From Flammula alnicola (taxonomy: Eukaryota > Basidiomycota > Agaricomycetes > Agaricales > Strophariaceae), in the NCBI GenBank assembly GCA_015499995.1, contig JADNRV010000442.1, positions 1-34,250 on the forward strand: a stretch of DNA of 34,250 bases. Direction: 5' to 3'. Of this stretch, positions 10,641 to 19,753 are shown piece by piece; the first letter of the stretch is position 1, and the number at the start of each line of letters is the position of its first letter. The notes beneath the pieces were generated by a model. The model was not told the origin of the DNA. It made no database searches and saw only the letters and a list, made by a program, of their open reading frames with translations. Both the position numbers and the translations under genes were made by a program.

Positions 10641-12046
10641 CAAATCCTATACAGGTTGAAGCACGACTTTCTGTATGAATAATCGACGCCTCTTTTACCG
10701 CTACCTCATATCAAATATCTTAGAAACCCCCCCTCGCGGTGGGCTCCAGATAAAGATGCTTAGTGCGGGGTGTGTGTGAACTACTAGATAATCAAGTAGT
10801 CGCTTTCAATAGACTTGTAAGGTCTATTAAAGAGATACTATCAAATCCGACTTGCTTCACTATTAATAACTACTTTACTACACTCAAACACCCAAATCAA
10901 TGTTTAGTTGACTTAGTTCGTCCAAGGGGAGGATAATAGTTTTATAATATCGATACCTGATAGTAGGTGCGCGATAAAAGAAGGTGTTTAACTATGTAAC
11001 GGCTTAAGCAAGGCCTTAGGCGCGTTTATAGTTAATGGGTCATTTTAAGTCCAATAGACTTGTGTAAATTCTGGTCTGGTACTCGGAAACTAGTGCTCTA
11101 TGCACAAACTGCTAACTGATCTTGCCTTGTCTTGTTCTCCAATTGAGAAGATGGCTCTATGCCCTTTAACTTGTCTTTACTTGTCTCAAAAACTATACTT
11201 GTGGAAAGAGGCATGCAGATGTCTTATCCGCCGACACTACAGTCCCTTAACAATGGCCAGAGGCACGTAGACACTTTGTCTACTGACACTACAGTCCAGG
11301 TCTCCAGATGTCCTTTGACAAAGGGTAGGTTTTGAACAAGTCACTTAGACAGGTTCCTTGGCTTATAACTCTCTTTACTTGTCTTGGCGAATCACTTAGA
11401 CACGCGTTCTTGTCTTAACAGTTCATTTATATCGTTACTTGGTTTCTTTTTATATTATGGGACTCTCGCTTTGAAGCTACTTGGTACTTAGAGGTGAAAC
11501 ACTTAAGATATAACTCTTAAGCGCTTGTATCTCGTGGGTGGTAAATTGCTTGTGTTCTACGGTGTTACAGGGCTGCTTATATACTACTGAGACGATATAT
11601 TATTACATAGATGCAATGATGAGAATATAGAGATTTCATGGGTATTTGTGCGTGAGCGGCGGCCTTGTGGAGTACAGTTTCCGTGTGCGTCCGCTCAATC
11701 ATGCCTTTTCGGTTGGATCGGGAGCTCAGATCGTCGTCGGCTCGGCTAACTTAAGCACCTAAGACTTAATCCTCCTCGACCGCATGGTATACAGGCTTGT
11801 GACCTTTCGTTTTCATTGGTACCTTGTCCTGTCATTGGTTATTGACTGAACGGAGCATAGAAGTGCCTATGTCTCATCGGAGACTCTCGGGCAATCCACG
11901 CACGTTCTGTCCAAGGTAATGCTTGTGATTAGGGTTGTAACCCTTCATCCTCTGTACCCGATACTCTGGTACCCTCGGCGTGCATCTGGGATCTCGCTAT
12001 GTCGAGTTATGCACCCCGGAAATCTTCCTGTACCCAGTTATTACCT
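10641..12046 (-). other. Non-coding LTR-like region upstream of gypsy gag
   Basis: No credible gene is seen. The position directly 5' of gag on the minus strand and a TATA motif (TATATAA, minus strand, 11583-11577, in GTAGTATATAAG) fit U3/R/U5 of the 5' LTR. Precise LTR limits, primer-binding site and TG/CA ends could not be fixed because the partner LTR is outside the window. Confidence 0.4.
11577..11583 (-). promoter_or_regulatory. TATA box of presumed gypsy 5' LTR promoter
   Basis: TATATAA on the minus strand inside GTAGTATATAAGCAGCCC, about 940 bp 5' of the gag frame. A similar context, GTAGTATAAAAG, occurs at about 33681-33692 in the other LTR-like region. The assignment is based on motif and position only. 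Confidence 0.4.
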
Positions 12047-12520
12047 GATATGGTATGTGTTCCCAATTAGGTATCCCTCTGATCCGAGCTTTGATCGGCG
12101 TTGCTACAGGCGCGTCTATGGGCGTCTGCTTTACCCCGCTGCTCCACTGTCCTCGGTGCCTTCGGCAATGTCACGCGACCTGTCCTGTAGTGTGCCTAGA
12201 TGTCCGTTCTTTCTAATCTAGAGATCCGCGCCCTCGCTGTATAGGCCGGATGGTTAAGATATTACTGAAAGGCGCCTATTCCGTACACTTCATTAGATGT
12301 ATTGACTGTTATCTCAATAGTTACTAATGATAATGTCGTTATTAAACCGCGCATTCCTCGTTATCTTGCATAGTTTCCTCTAGTCCTTAGTAGTCTTGTC
12401 ATTGTAATGTCCGGACTTGTAACATTTAGACTACATTGTAAGCTTTACTAAGTGCTAAAAATAGCTCAGGTAAGGAGAATAGTATTCCGTTCAGAGCTAG
12501 CCGCTCGCGGTCTCTTCACC
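12047..12520 (+). repeat. 474-bp tandem repeat, unit 1
   Basis: Starts GATATGGTATGTGTTCCCAA and ends ...GCGGTCTCTTCACC, followed immediately by unit 2. This unit keeps more CpG than unit 2. It contains no convincing gene. It may be part of the LTR/U3 of a retrotransposon or an unrelated repeat. Confidence 0.88.
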
Positions 12521-12993
12521 GATATGGTATGTGTTCCCAATTAAGTATCCATCTGATCTGAGCTTTGATCGGTGTTGCTACAGGTGCGTCTATGGGCGTC
12601 TGCTTTACCCCGGCTGCTCCACTGTCCTCGATGCCTTCAGCAATGTCACACGACCTGTCCAGTAGTGTGCCTAGATGTCTGTTCTTTAATCTAGAGATCC
12701 GTGCCCTTGCTGTATAGGCCGGATGGTTAAGATATTACTGAAAGGCGCCTATTTCCGTACACTTCATTAGATGTATTGACTAGTATCTCAATAGTTACTA
12801 ATGATAATGTCTTTATTAAACCGTGCATTCCTTGTTATATTGCATAGTTTCCTCTAGTCCTTAGTAGTCTTGTCATTGTAATGTCTGGACTTGTAACATT
12901 TAGACTACATTATAAGCTTTACTAAGTGCTAAAAATAGCTCAGGTAAGAAGAATAGTAGTCCGTTCACAGCTAGCTGCTCGCAGTCTCTTCAA
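12521..12993 (+). repeat. 474-bp tandem repeat, unit 2 (CpG-depleted)
   Basis: Same start and end as unit 1, collinear apart from a few 1-2-base indels. At least twelve differences are CpG in unit 1 and TpG or CpA here, for example ATCCGCG/ATCCGTG and TCCGGAC/TCTGGAC, with none seen in the opposite direction. This is the signature of deamination of methylated cytosine. Confidence 0.88.
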
Positions 12994-13299
12994 CGTTACT
13001 GCTGAATTGATCAAAATGGGACAGTATTTCATATTATCGTTGATTGCAGAGTCCGAACAAGAGCTTCTTGCTTTTTGTTTTCCCAGAGATCACGTATCTT
13101 ATCATCTCAGTCGATCATCTGCGACATTATTCCACCTTTGTAAGGCATCAGTCAATGTTGAAACTGCCATCAAGTTCATTATTTTTCCTCTCTTTCTTTC
13201 CTAGCTTTTCTCAATTCGCTTTTTAGGCTGAACCTTTCTTAAATGCTGCTGTAGTTAATTTCTACAACTAGCTCGAATTTACTCATGCATTTTTGCCTT

Positions 13300-13332
13300 G
13301 AGGCATGGCTTTTTGAAATTTCACCATGCCTC
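13300..13332. repeat. Hairpin GAGGCATGG/CCATGCCTC
   Basis: A perfect 9-bp stem (13300-13308 with 13324-13332) with a 15-base loop, followed by GTGCCTAAG. The same CCATGCCTCG word recurs at about 14020. The role is unknown. Confidence 0.5.
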
Positions 13333-13443
13333 GTGCCTAAGACTTTGTCTTTTGTTCAATGCGCCTCCTGATTATTGTGCCGGAGTTATGTGTTTCCATT
13401 GATTGCCAATCAAGCTAGTTGCCATTTTTGGCATGCACTGCCA

Positions 13444-13734
13444 TCATGCAACCCTTTTTGATCCCTTTGGGCAGGCACCAGCTATTTCCTTATCCAGCAA
13501 AGGCACTCCACGCATCGGGTTATTTAACTCAGATTTGAACATGTTTTGAGCAGCAGTCTTTGAATATTTAGCAATGTCTTCTCCTGCAACCTTCCGACCC
13601 ATTCCTACCGATTCCCTCAATACTTTGGCAGATGCTTTGTGTTTTTCCGAGTATACCTTGGAACAAAGTCCACTCAACATCAATGACTTCACAAGAGAGG
13701 TCTTTTGTGCAGGACTCCTTTGCATGCGCCTCAT
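13444..13734 (-). CDS. Hypothetical small basic protein (96 codons)
   Basis: An open frame with ATG at 13734 and a stop at 13444, rich in Lys and Ser, with mixed amino acid composition unlike the low-complexity frames elsewhere. No recognised domain, signal peptide or membrane segment. The opposite strand carries a competing exon candidate (13776-13976) just upstream, and both cannot easily be expressed as intact neighbours. It could be chance. It sits in a gap between the 474-bp repeats and element G. Confidence 0.25.
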   Translation of the reverse strand: MRRMQRSPAQKTSLVKSLMLSGLCSKVYSEKHKASAKVLRESVGMGRKVAGEDIAKYSKTAAQNMFKSELNNPMRGVPLLDKEIAGACPKGSKRVA

Positions 13735-13775
13735 TGTTTGAATCTTTTTCGCTTATTTACCCCATTTTCTTTCAG

Positions 13776-14079
13776 GAGCCTATCCTCGTTCTCTATTTGA
13801 CTCCAGACCCTGACGCTCACTTTCTTGGCCTTTTGAAGCAACTAGTCCATTTGCAGAATGTCGCTTGCCAGCTAGCTAATGCTGCTTTATTCAACAAGCT
13901 TCACCACTTTTTGGTGCATCAATACGTACACCTTATAGGCTTATCCAAGGATGAGATCACGGTCTTTTATGCCGAGGTATGAACTCAGTTTTCTTGAACA
14001 CTAGCTGTTTTGGTTAACCATGCCTCGTTTTTCTTATTTGTAGGGCGTGGCTGCGGCATCGACCATATGCTCTGAGTGA
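13776..14079 (+). pseudogene. Possible gene fragment: two exons with good splice sites
   Basis: Exon 13776-13976 follows a strong acceptor (TTTTCTTTCAG) and ends at GAG|GTATGA. It is open for 67 codons with a balanced hydrophobic composition (EPILVLYLTPDPDAHF...). A second exon, 14044-14079, follows TTATTTGTAG in phase and ends in TGA. No start exon was found upstream and no family is recognised, so this is probably the 3' remnant of a gene cut by transposon activity. Confidence 0.3.
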
Positions 14080-14403
14080 CAGGTTACCCCTTTCGAACGC
14101 GACCCTATTCTTTTCAATCCCAATTACTGATGTCGCGATGTCTTTCTAACCGACATCCTACGCCTTGTAGAGTAGATATTTGAATTAATCTGTACTCTAT
14201 GCGCAATTCAATGTGATTGGTTCGAGTTTCCCCTTCTGAGACTGTTTCTTGAGCTAGGGTGTTATCTCTATCGCCTCATGTCATCTGAAAACAGCAGCTA
14301 GCTTTTGTATAAAGAGGCTAGTTGTTTTGCTCTTGTTCTCCAGTAGTTGTCTCTTCTACTTTTCTGCACATCTCTTCTCCTCTTCCTCTCAATGGCTTCT
14401 GTT

Positions 14404-15459
14404 CAGTACTTTGCTGTGCCCCACCTATTCCAGTTGGAATAGACTGGATTCCAGTGGAATAGACTGGATTTCAGTGAAATAGACTGGATTCCAGTGGAAT
14501 GAGACTGGAATGGACTGGAATGGGACCAAAATCCACTGGAATAGACTGGAATACATTGTATTTTGTTCAATTCAGATGTCACATGTCACAGGCCCTTGAA
14601 TTTGGCAAAAAAGTCACACCTGTCCTGTATCCCAAGCCCTTTGTCCAAAAACCACTTAGCAAAAACCAAATCTAAATATAGAAATTTAGGGTCCAAAATC
14701 ATCTAAAACAGGTTGCGAAAACCACAGGGTCCACACTAATCTGGCAGGTGTCTGAAACCAAAAATTCAGGCACAGGGATCACATGTCACACCTGTGTGAC
14801 CTGTGCAAATTGACTCCTTTACATGCTCTATTTGTCTATTTGAGATACATATGTTATGTGACTGACTTGTAAGTGATTCAGGGTCAATAAGGTACTATCA
14901 GATTTAGCATTTTGAGAAGATTCTAAATATATCTATATTATATGTCCCAGACAGGCAATATTACCATATTTAGGCTGTTTTGAGAACTGTGGGAATTTTA
15001 TGCCTAAAAAGGTAATCATAGCACCTGCTCTGAAACCTGTGTACCTTTAGAAATCATGTGATCTGCTGCTCTCATTGATGAGAAAACTGCAAAAAACTCG
15101 ACCAAACCTGAGTCTTTTAAAAATCACCTAATCCAAATATTGAATTTTCTAATTGGGAATATGTCTTGGCACACTATTCAATTTTATTTCAATACCACAG
15201 ACAGGTACTGATGTCTATTTCTATATATAGACATTAGAAATTACCAAATCATAATGTATTTCTATTTCATTCCAGCAGAATATCTGGTTGTTCCATTCCA
15301 GCCATTGCACTCCTGTTGCATTCTGGTCAACATTCCAGTGGAATCTTGGAATTTGCCCCTTTTTCAAAAATTTTCAAAAATTTGGCAGGATATTCCACCG
15401 GAATGGCCCTATATTCCACCAGATTCCAGTAGGAATAGAGGGGGCACAGCAAAGACCTC
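14404..15459. mobile_element. TIR element G, small family member without GC-rich body
   Basis: The left end CAGTACTTTGCTGTGCCCC (14404) and right end, inwards GAGGTCTTTGCTGTGCCCCC (15459), match the terminal plan of B, C and D. Subterminal repeats here are built on CTGGATTCCAGTGGAATAGA. The interior (14570-15230) is AT-rich with no open frame, no CGTCGT body and no A/B-box pair. No matching 8-bp flanks were found (CTTCTGTT left, CAGGAGAA right), so one flank may have rearranged. Length about 1056 bp. Confidence 0.72.
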
Positions 15460-15746
15460 CAGGAGAAGAATAATTGTGGGGGAGGTATTGTTTTCCAAAA
15501 GCAGAGATGAACGAGGACAAATGCAGGAAATGTGGACATCGAAAATAAGTACCTTTTCTTGTCAAGGAGATTGATACGTACACACGCCTTCGCCCTTTCT
15601 TCTGCAGAGTGAAACCAAGCAGATCATGTAGTCTCGTTTTGTTTCAGCTTAGCTCTTGAGTGTCGTACTGACAATATGTAATGACAGGAGATGGCATGAA
15701 CTGGCTCAATTAGCCAGACCTTTCCATCAGAACGGCGACCTTTTTT

Positions 15747-15863
15747 TCACCGTCTATCATTGTATGATCCCAGCCTTTTCAAGTCGTTGTCCCACTTGAG
15801 GATAGCGAGATCATTGGCCTTCTTCCAGGTCGCCTGAAGACCAGTGATGGCCTGTCCGTCCAT
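15747..15863 (-). pseudogene. Coding-like fragment, 38 residues, unrecognised
   Basis: A minus-strand frame beginning MDGQAITGLQATWKKAND and ending at TGA has protein-like composition and a regular helix-like pattern (ATWKKANDLAILKWDNDL). The sequence upstream keeps the frame for a few codons only. It may be the last exon of a lost gene or the edge of the KDZ-transposon gene set to its right. No function is assigned. Confidence 0.3.
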
Positions 15864-15888
15864 CAAACCTTTACAGACAGATTCAGCA

Positions 15889-15927
15889 CATGATCGTGAC
15901 ATGATCACGATTGTGACATGATCACGA
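15889..15927. repeat. Tandem palindromic motif upstream of the 16073 gene
   Basis: CATGATCGTGA, then two copies of CATGATCACGA separated by TTGTGA, give three spaced near-palindromic TGATCA/CGTGA words. It lies 145-185 bp before the start codon at 16073 and could be a regulator or transposase binding array. There is no direct evidence. Confidence 0.4.
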
Positions 15928-16031
15928 AACTCTGCTGGGTAAATTTTTTTACATCTAGCCTCACATGAACAGGTTCATCAAGTCACGAAACATTGCAGGG
16001 ATCCTCTCAGTGGGCACCGCCCATTATTTTG

Positions 16032-16043
16032 CATAAAAGCCAA
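16032..16043 (+). promoter_or_regulatory. TATA-like box before the 16073 gene
   Basis: TTGCATAAAAGCC lies about 30-40 bp upstream of the ATG at 16073, with a CCGCCCATT (CCAAT-region-like) word just before it. The spacing is short for a fungal promoter but plausible with a brief 5' UTR. Confidence 0.35.
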
Positions 16044-16072
16044 TCACTTCAACGTGTTAAACCTCCAACACA

Positions 16073-17450
16073 ATGAAACAACAGATCCCTAATATCCCCA
16101 ACCCCTCCGCTGGTGCCCAGCTTGCAAACCCCGCTGCTCAGGACATGCCGATGGACATATGGCCAGATAGTGATCCCAACACCTCTGATGTCTGCCTCTC
16201 TAACCCATCTCAGTTGGTTGAACCAGCTGGTACCCCGAGCAGTTATTTCATGGTCACAGCAGGCGATACCGTCGGCATCTTTGAAGGCTTCCAGTGAGTG
16301 CCATTTGTCCCAGGACTGTTTGAAATATATTCATTATTCCCCATATTATTAGCCATATTCCCCATGTCACACGACAGACCGAATTTGCCTTCGCCCAGTT
16401 TTCCAATTGGTACCAATCTGTCGGTTACTATACAGTCCAGTTTCATGCTCACTGCCCAATGATCAGTGGTCCCTGGCATTGCCCAACAATCTGGCATTGC
16501 CCAAGCTCCAGCAGGCCTTGCTTCCCCAGCTACTGGTAGCCCATTCCATCTCTATTTCGTTCCTTCCACAGCTCCCACTCCTGTTTTATGTCCACCTGCA
16601 GCAGCTGATCCCCGTCTCCCTGCCCGCCTTCAGGTGGTGAATTCTCGCTGCCTGCAGGAATTTTCAACTCCCACCCCTTCATGCACCGTTCAGTCTAAGG
16701 CTAAAGGACAAGATTTATATCTTCACTGCTGCTGATGTGATTGCCAAACCAGCCCACTGCAAGGCTGCTCCGCCGTTGAATGAACCTGCCTGCAAGACCC
16801 CAGTTGTCATTATTGGAGACTCTGATGATGACGACTTGCCCCAACTGTCATACCCACGCAAGAAGAATCACACCGCTCCTGCCCCTGCTCAACTCACCCC
16901 GCCTGCCACCTTCTCTGCATTTTTGTCCATGCCAGCAGCTCAACCCACCCTGCCTGCTACCTCTGCATCTTCGTCCATGCTGGCAGAGACCTCTCTTGCT
17001 GCCACTGCTCCTTCAGTCCCCGCTGCGACTCCCACCACTCCTGCACAGCCCACTATTCAGTTCAATGGTGCTTACTCCTGCAACAATAATGACAGCAATG
17101 TTGACCAGATGGAGCTTTGGGCATGCCTGATTAGTGAAGCATCCCACACGCCGCCAGGCACCTCTCGCAGCAATTCGCCTTTCAGGGCTATTGATGGAGT
17201 TTTTCAATGCACAAACCAGCTATCATCCCCTTTCTCCGTTGCGGGCCCTTCAACTTTGCCTATCACTGCTGTCACCATTCTCACTGCTTCTAACCCTGGA
17301 CCCTCTACTCACTCTAATGGAACTGAAGATCCGGAAACTGTCTACGGTCTTTCCGATATGGAGCCGGAATTCTTGGAGAAGATCAGCCCCCTCCTCGACC
17401 ATACCTCTGCCACCCCCAAGCCCAACCAGTCTGATTCTGCTGGAAACTAG
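16073..17450 (+). CDS. Hypothetical protein with RNase H1-N-like start, possibly broken
   Basis: Exon 1 (16073-16293) starts with a Pro/Asn-rich leader and then SSYFMVTAGDTVGIFEGF, reminiscent of the RNase H1 N-terminal (viroplasmin-like) fold that is common in agaricomycete hypothetical proteins. An intron GTGAGT...TATTAG (16294-16352) keeps the frame into HIPHVTRQTEFAFAQFSNW. Further on, Ala/Pro-rich blocks lie in another frame (16466-16735). From about 16700 a third block reads KIYIFTAADVIAKP and continues to the stop at 17450 with an acidic GDSDDDD motif (about residue 30 of that block) and a long Pro/Ser/Thr-rich tail. Unlocated introns or frameshifts must connect the blocks. It is probably a disordered DNA-element-associated protein. 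Function unknown. Confidence 0.5.
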
Positions 17451-17750
17451 GTCCTCGCCATCATTGCCACAGGGAGAACTAGATTCAATTTGTCAAACCT
17501 ATGCACACTTCAATCATTTGCCTGAAATATGCCACTGTACGCCCTATGCCCCTTATGCCAACTCTATGCCCATACATTTATGTCTTAGTCTGGACTTTGT
17601 GACGCTTTTGCTGCCATTTTTTTAGCCTGTAGACTTAGCCAGATCCCTGTGTAGTCATCATACCACTTTCAATACAATGTCTGCCCTTTCAGGGCTATTT
17701 CTCCGAACCATTCAGCTCATACAATTTGAAATAGGTGTAGTTTCGACAGT

Positions 17751-18249
17751 CTAGCATTCCTGTTCTAGTGTAAGAATGTCTTCCTTCATCAATTTTAGGT
17801 ATTCTTCTTCATCTCGCAACCGCTCTTTTGCTCTTTTCTTTTGTAATCTCTGGGTAAATACTCAGTATGGAAAAGTGAATTAGAAATTCGAGACCTACCG
17901 GTACTGCCATGACTCAGTTTTGAGCTTCAGATGGTTTGCTGCATGATAACGAGCTTGAGCTTGTCGGTGCTTCTCCTTTTGCATGGCGAGCTCCTCAGTG
18001 GATATGGTGGCCGGCCTCCTTTCATGATATACCATTATTCTTAGGTTAATAACCTGCCATGAATATATTACCTCTGTGCACGTATGCGAGCTTTCTCCTG
18101 CTCACTGTCTATATTTCTGGTGCCAAAAGAATGAAATGAGAAATGGTCAAAACAGTGTTGAAAACAAGAACTTACCTGAGGTAGGATTGACGTTTCCTGC
18201 ATCTATCATGGGTATCCTGCTCAGCAAGCGATAATGAAGCTGACATCAT
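17751..18249 (-). CDS. Small basic, Arg/Lys-rich protein, four exons, intact
   Basis: Exons 18249-18176, 18116-18072, 18018-17899 and 17847-17751 join in phase (74+45+120+97 nt) to give 111 residues and a stop. All introns are GT-AG and 51-59 nt. The ATG at 18249 (a second is 3 nt on) opens MMSASLSLAEQDTHDR. The product is highly charged, with two related repeats: one in exons 1-2 (YLRNIDSEQEKARIRAQRR) and one in exon 3 (RYHAANHLKLKTESWQYR), then a coiled-coil-like RAKERLRDEEEYLK tail. This Y-x-N-x-K-A-R pattern recalls Arg-rich repeats seen in other agaricomycete transposon-linked proteins. I know no characterised homologue. It is the only reading frame in the cluster without a visible defect. 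It is codirectional with the TET/JBP relic upstream. Confidence 0.6.
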
Positions 18250-18595
18250 TTGAAAAGAAAGCAGATGAAGGATATCGATCAGTTGCAATTGACCTTAAAT
18301 GGGAATGCTACATCCTTATTTGTATCAGCGACCAAAAGAGTACAGCCTGAAATCACCACGCCCAATGAAGAGATAGCTACCAAATGATATAATAAAGCAT
18401 TCTCAACATCTTTTATCAATAGCTGTTCAAGAGAGTCTGATGTTATACATATCTGAAGTTGGTTTACAAGCACTTTGCAACTTTTGAATACATTTCCACT
18501 TGTTTTTGTTCAGTACCTTCAGTATTCTGTTGTATTCCCTTCATCAGTGGTACATATATGTCGAATTGATATTTAACTAATATCTGACACTCATT

Positions 18596-19022
18596 CTATT
18601 TAAGCTTGGAAAACAGTGATAGTCCATCTAGCCACCTCCTTTTGTTCTTAGCCTCTACTTCCTCCATTTCCTCTGGCGAGAGTGTCGCGTAGTAGTCGTC
18701 GGCCTTCATGAATTTAGTTTATACCCAGCGAAAAAGGGCTCCAGTGCTATACTGTGTGAACAAGTACCACTGTTCATTGGCTGAATCATTTTGGAGATTA
18801 CATGGGTACAATTGGCCTCCACCATGCAAGACACCACATTGGAGTGCCATGAAGGCGCCATGTTGATCCCTACGCCTCATTCGAGGAATGACGCAGTGTG
18901 AATGCCTTTCCTCTTAGGCCTGCGCTGCTTGCTGGTGAAGCCTTGGCCAGGCTTGATCATCCAGATGCCCTGCAAGAAGGCCAATGATATGTTGTCCTCT
19001 GCCAACAATTGGGGTAGGAGTT
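18596..19022 (-). pseudogene. TET/JBP-type 2OG-Fe(II) dioxygenase relic, catalytic core deleted
   Basis: One frame runs from 19022 to the stop at 18596. Its N-terminal block, IIGLLAGHLDDQAWPRLHQQAA then RRRDQHGAF and CGVLHGGGQLYPCNL, matches the conserved N-terminal half of basidiomycete TET/JBP-like proteins (AGRP..., GGGQ..PGN). Directly after NDSANEQ it continues as FTQYSTGALFRWV and RRWLDGLSLFSKL, the C-terminal strand and tail of the same family. The roughly 130 residues between, carrying the HxD...H iron-binding core, are missing in frame. Two TAA codons (18914-18916, 18719-18721) also interrupt it. Family members oxidise 5-methylcytosine or related bases and are often carried next to KDZ transposases. 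This copy cannot be active. Possible upstream exons exist at 19022-19530 (for example NLNFDFSVLLRASVDRKDAA) but could not be joined with confidence. Confidence 0.72.
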
Positions 19023-19530
19023 CTGTTCTTTGACATTCAGCATTATCTAATTAATGAGAAGTTGGAGTTACTAACCTAAGCTGCATCTTTGCGGTCGACA
19101 CTGGCTCGAAGGAGCACTGAGAAGTCAAAGTTCAGATTTGCTGCAGTCATGTGCAGAATGAACCACAGTGAATATATCTTTATTGGAATGTGTCTGGTTC
19201 CAATTCGCATTGGTGAGTGGCAGATGAAAGTTGGGATAGAAATTACTTACTGTACGAGATAACAAGCATAGCCCAGGTGGCCGATCTTCCACATTGCCTG
19301 TCGTATGTGCCACACATTAGTATTAAGTTAACACTGAGAGAATTGCAGTCATAAGAACACAAGTAAAAAAAAAAAAGCAGCTGAATCATGTGTCGAGAGC
19401 CTATAAATGCACCAGTGTATTCACGGGCTCGAGAATTCCTGGACATCAGCAGATCTCTTACATGTTCATTGCCCAAAGAAAGGTGGGCAGTGAGAATGCA
19501 AGCATATTGGACATGATGTACCTTCAATGG

Positions 19531-19753
19531 TAGAGGTTAGGAGGGTATGAGTGCAGAGAGTGAGTCGAAAATTTGTATGAAGGTCGACCTGAAAGTATAT
19601 CATGGATGAGGATGTTGAACGTTGATTTGGGTTTTATCAACCACTTGGTAAACATTGATCCAAGTGCAGTGGAATTCCCACAGGCTCACATTTACACTTC
19701 ACTATCCTATGCCATCCATACCTGACTGAATTCGTTATCTCTCCTGCTTTTGC
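19531..19753. promoter_or_regulatory. Intergenic region between divergent TET/JBP relic and KDZ transposase
   Basis: About 220 bp without a convincing frame lies between the leftward TET/JBP exons and the rightward transposase ATG at 19754. It is the natural place for a shared promoter, but no clear TATA pair is seen. Confidence 0.35.

Noticed and set aside
14404..15459. 8-bp target duplication for element G
   Set aside because: The flanks CTTCTGTT and CAGGAGAA do not match, and no shifted pairing gives a convincing repeat.
16243..16497. Minus-strand frame opposite the 16073 gene
   Set aside because: The opposite strand has a TATA-like box, a plausible start and an in-phase intron. The minus frame has no supporting signal.
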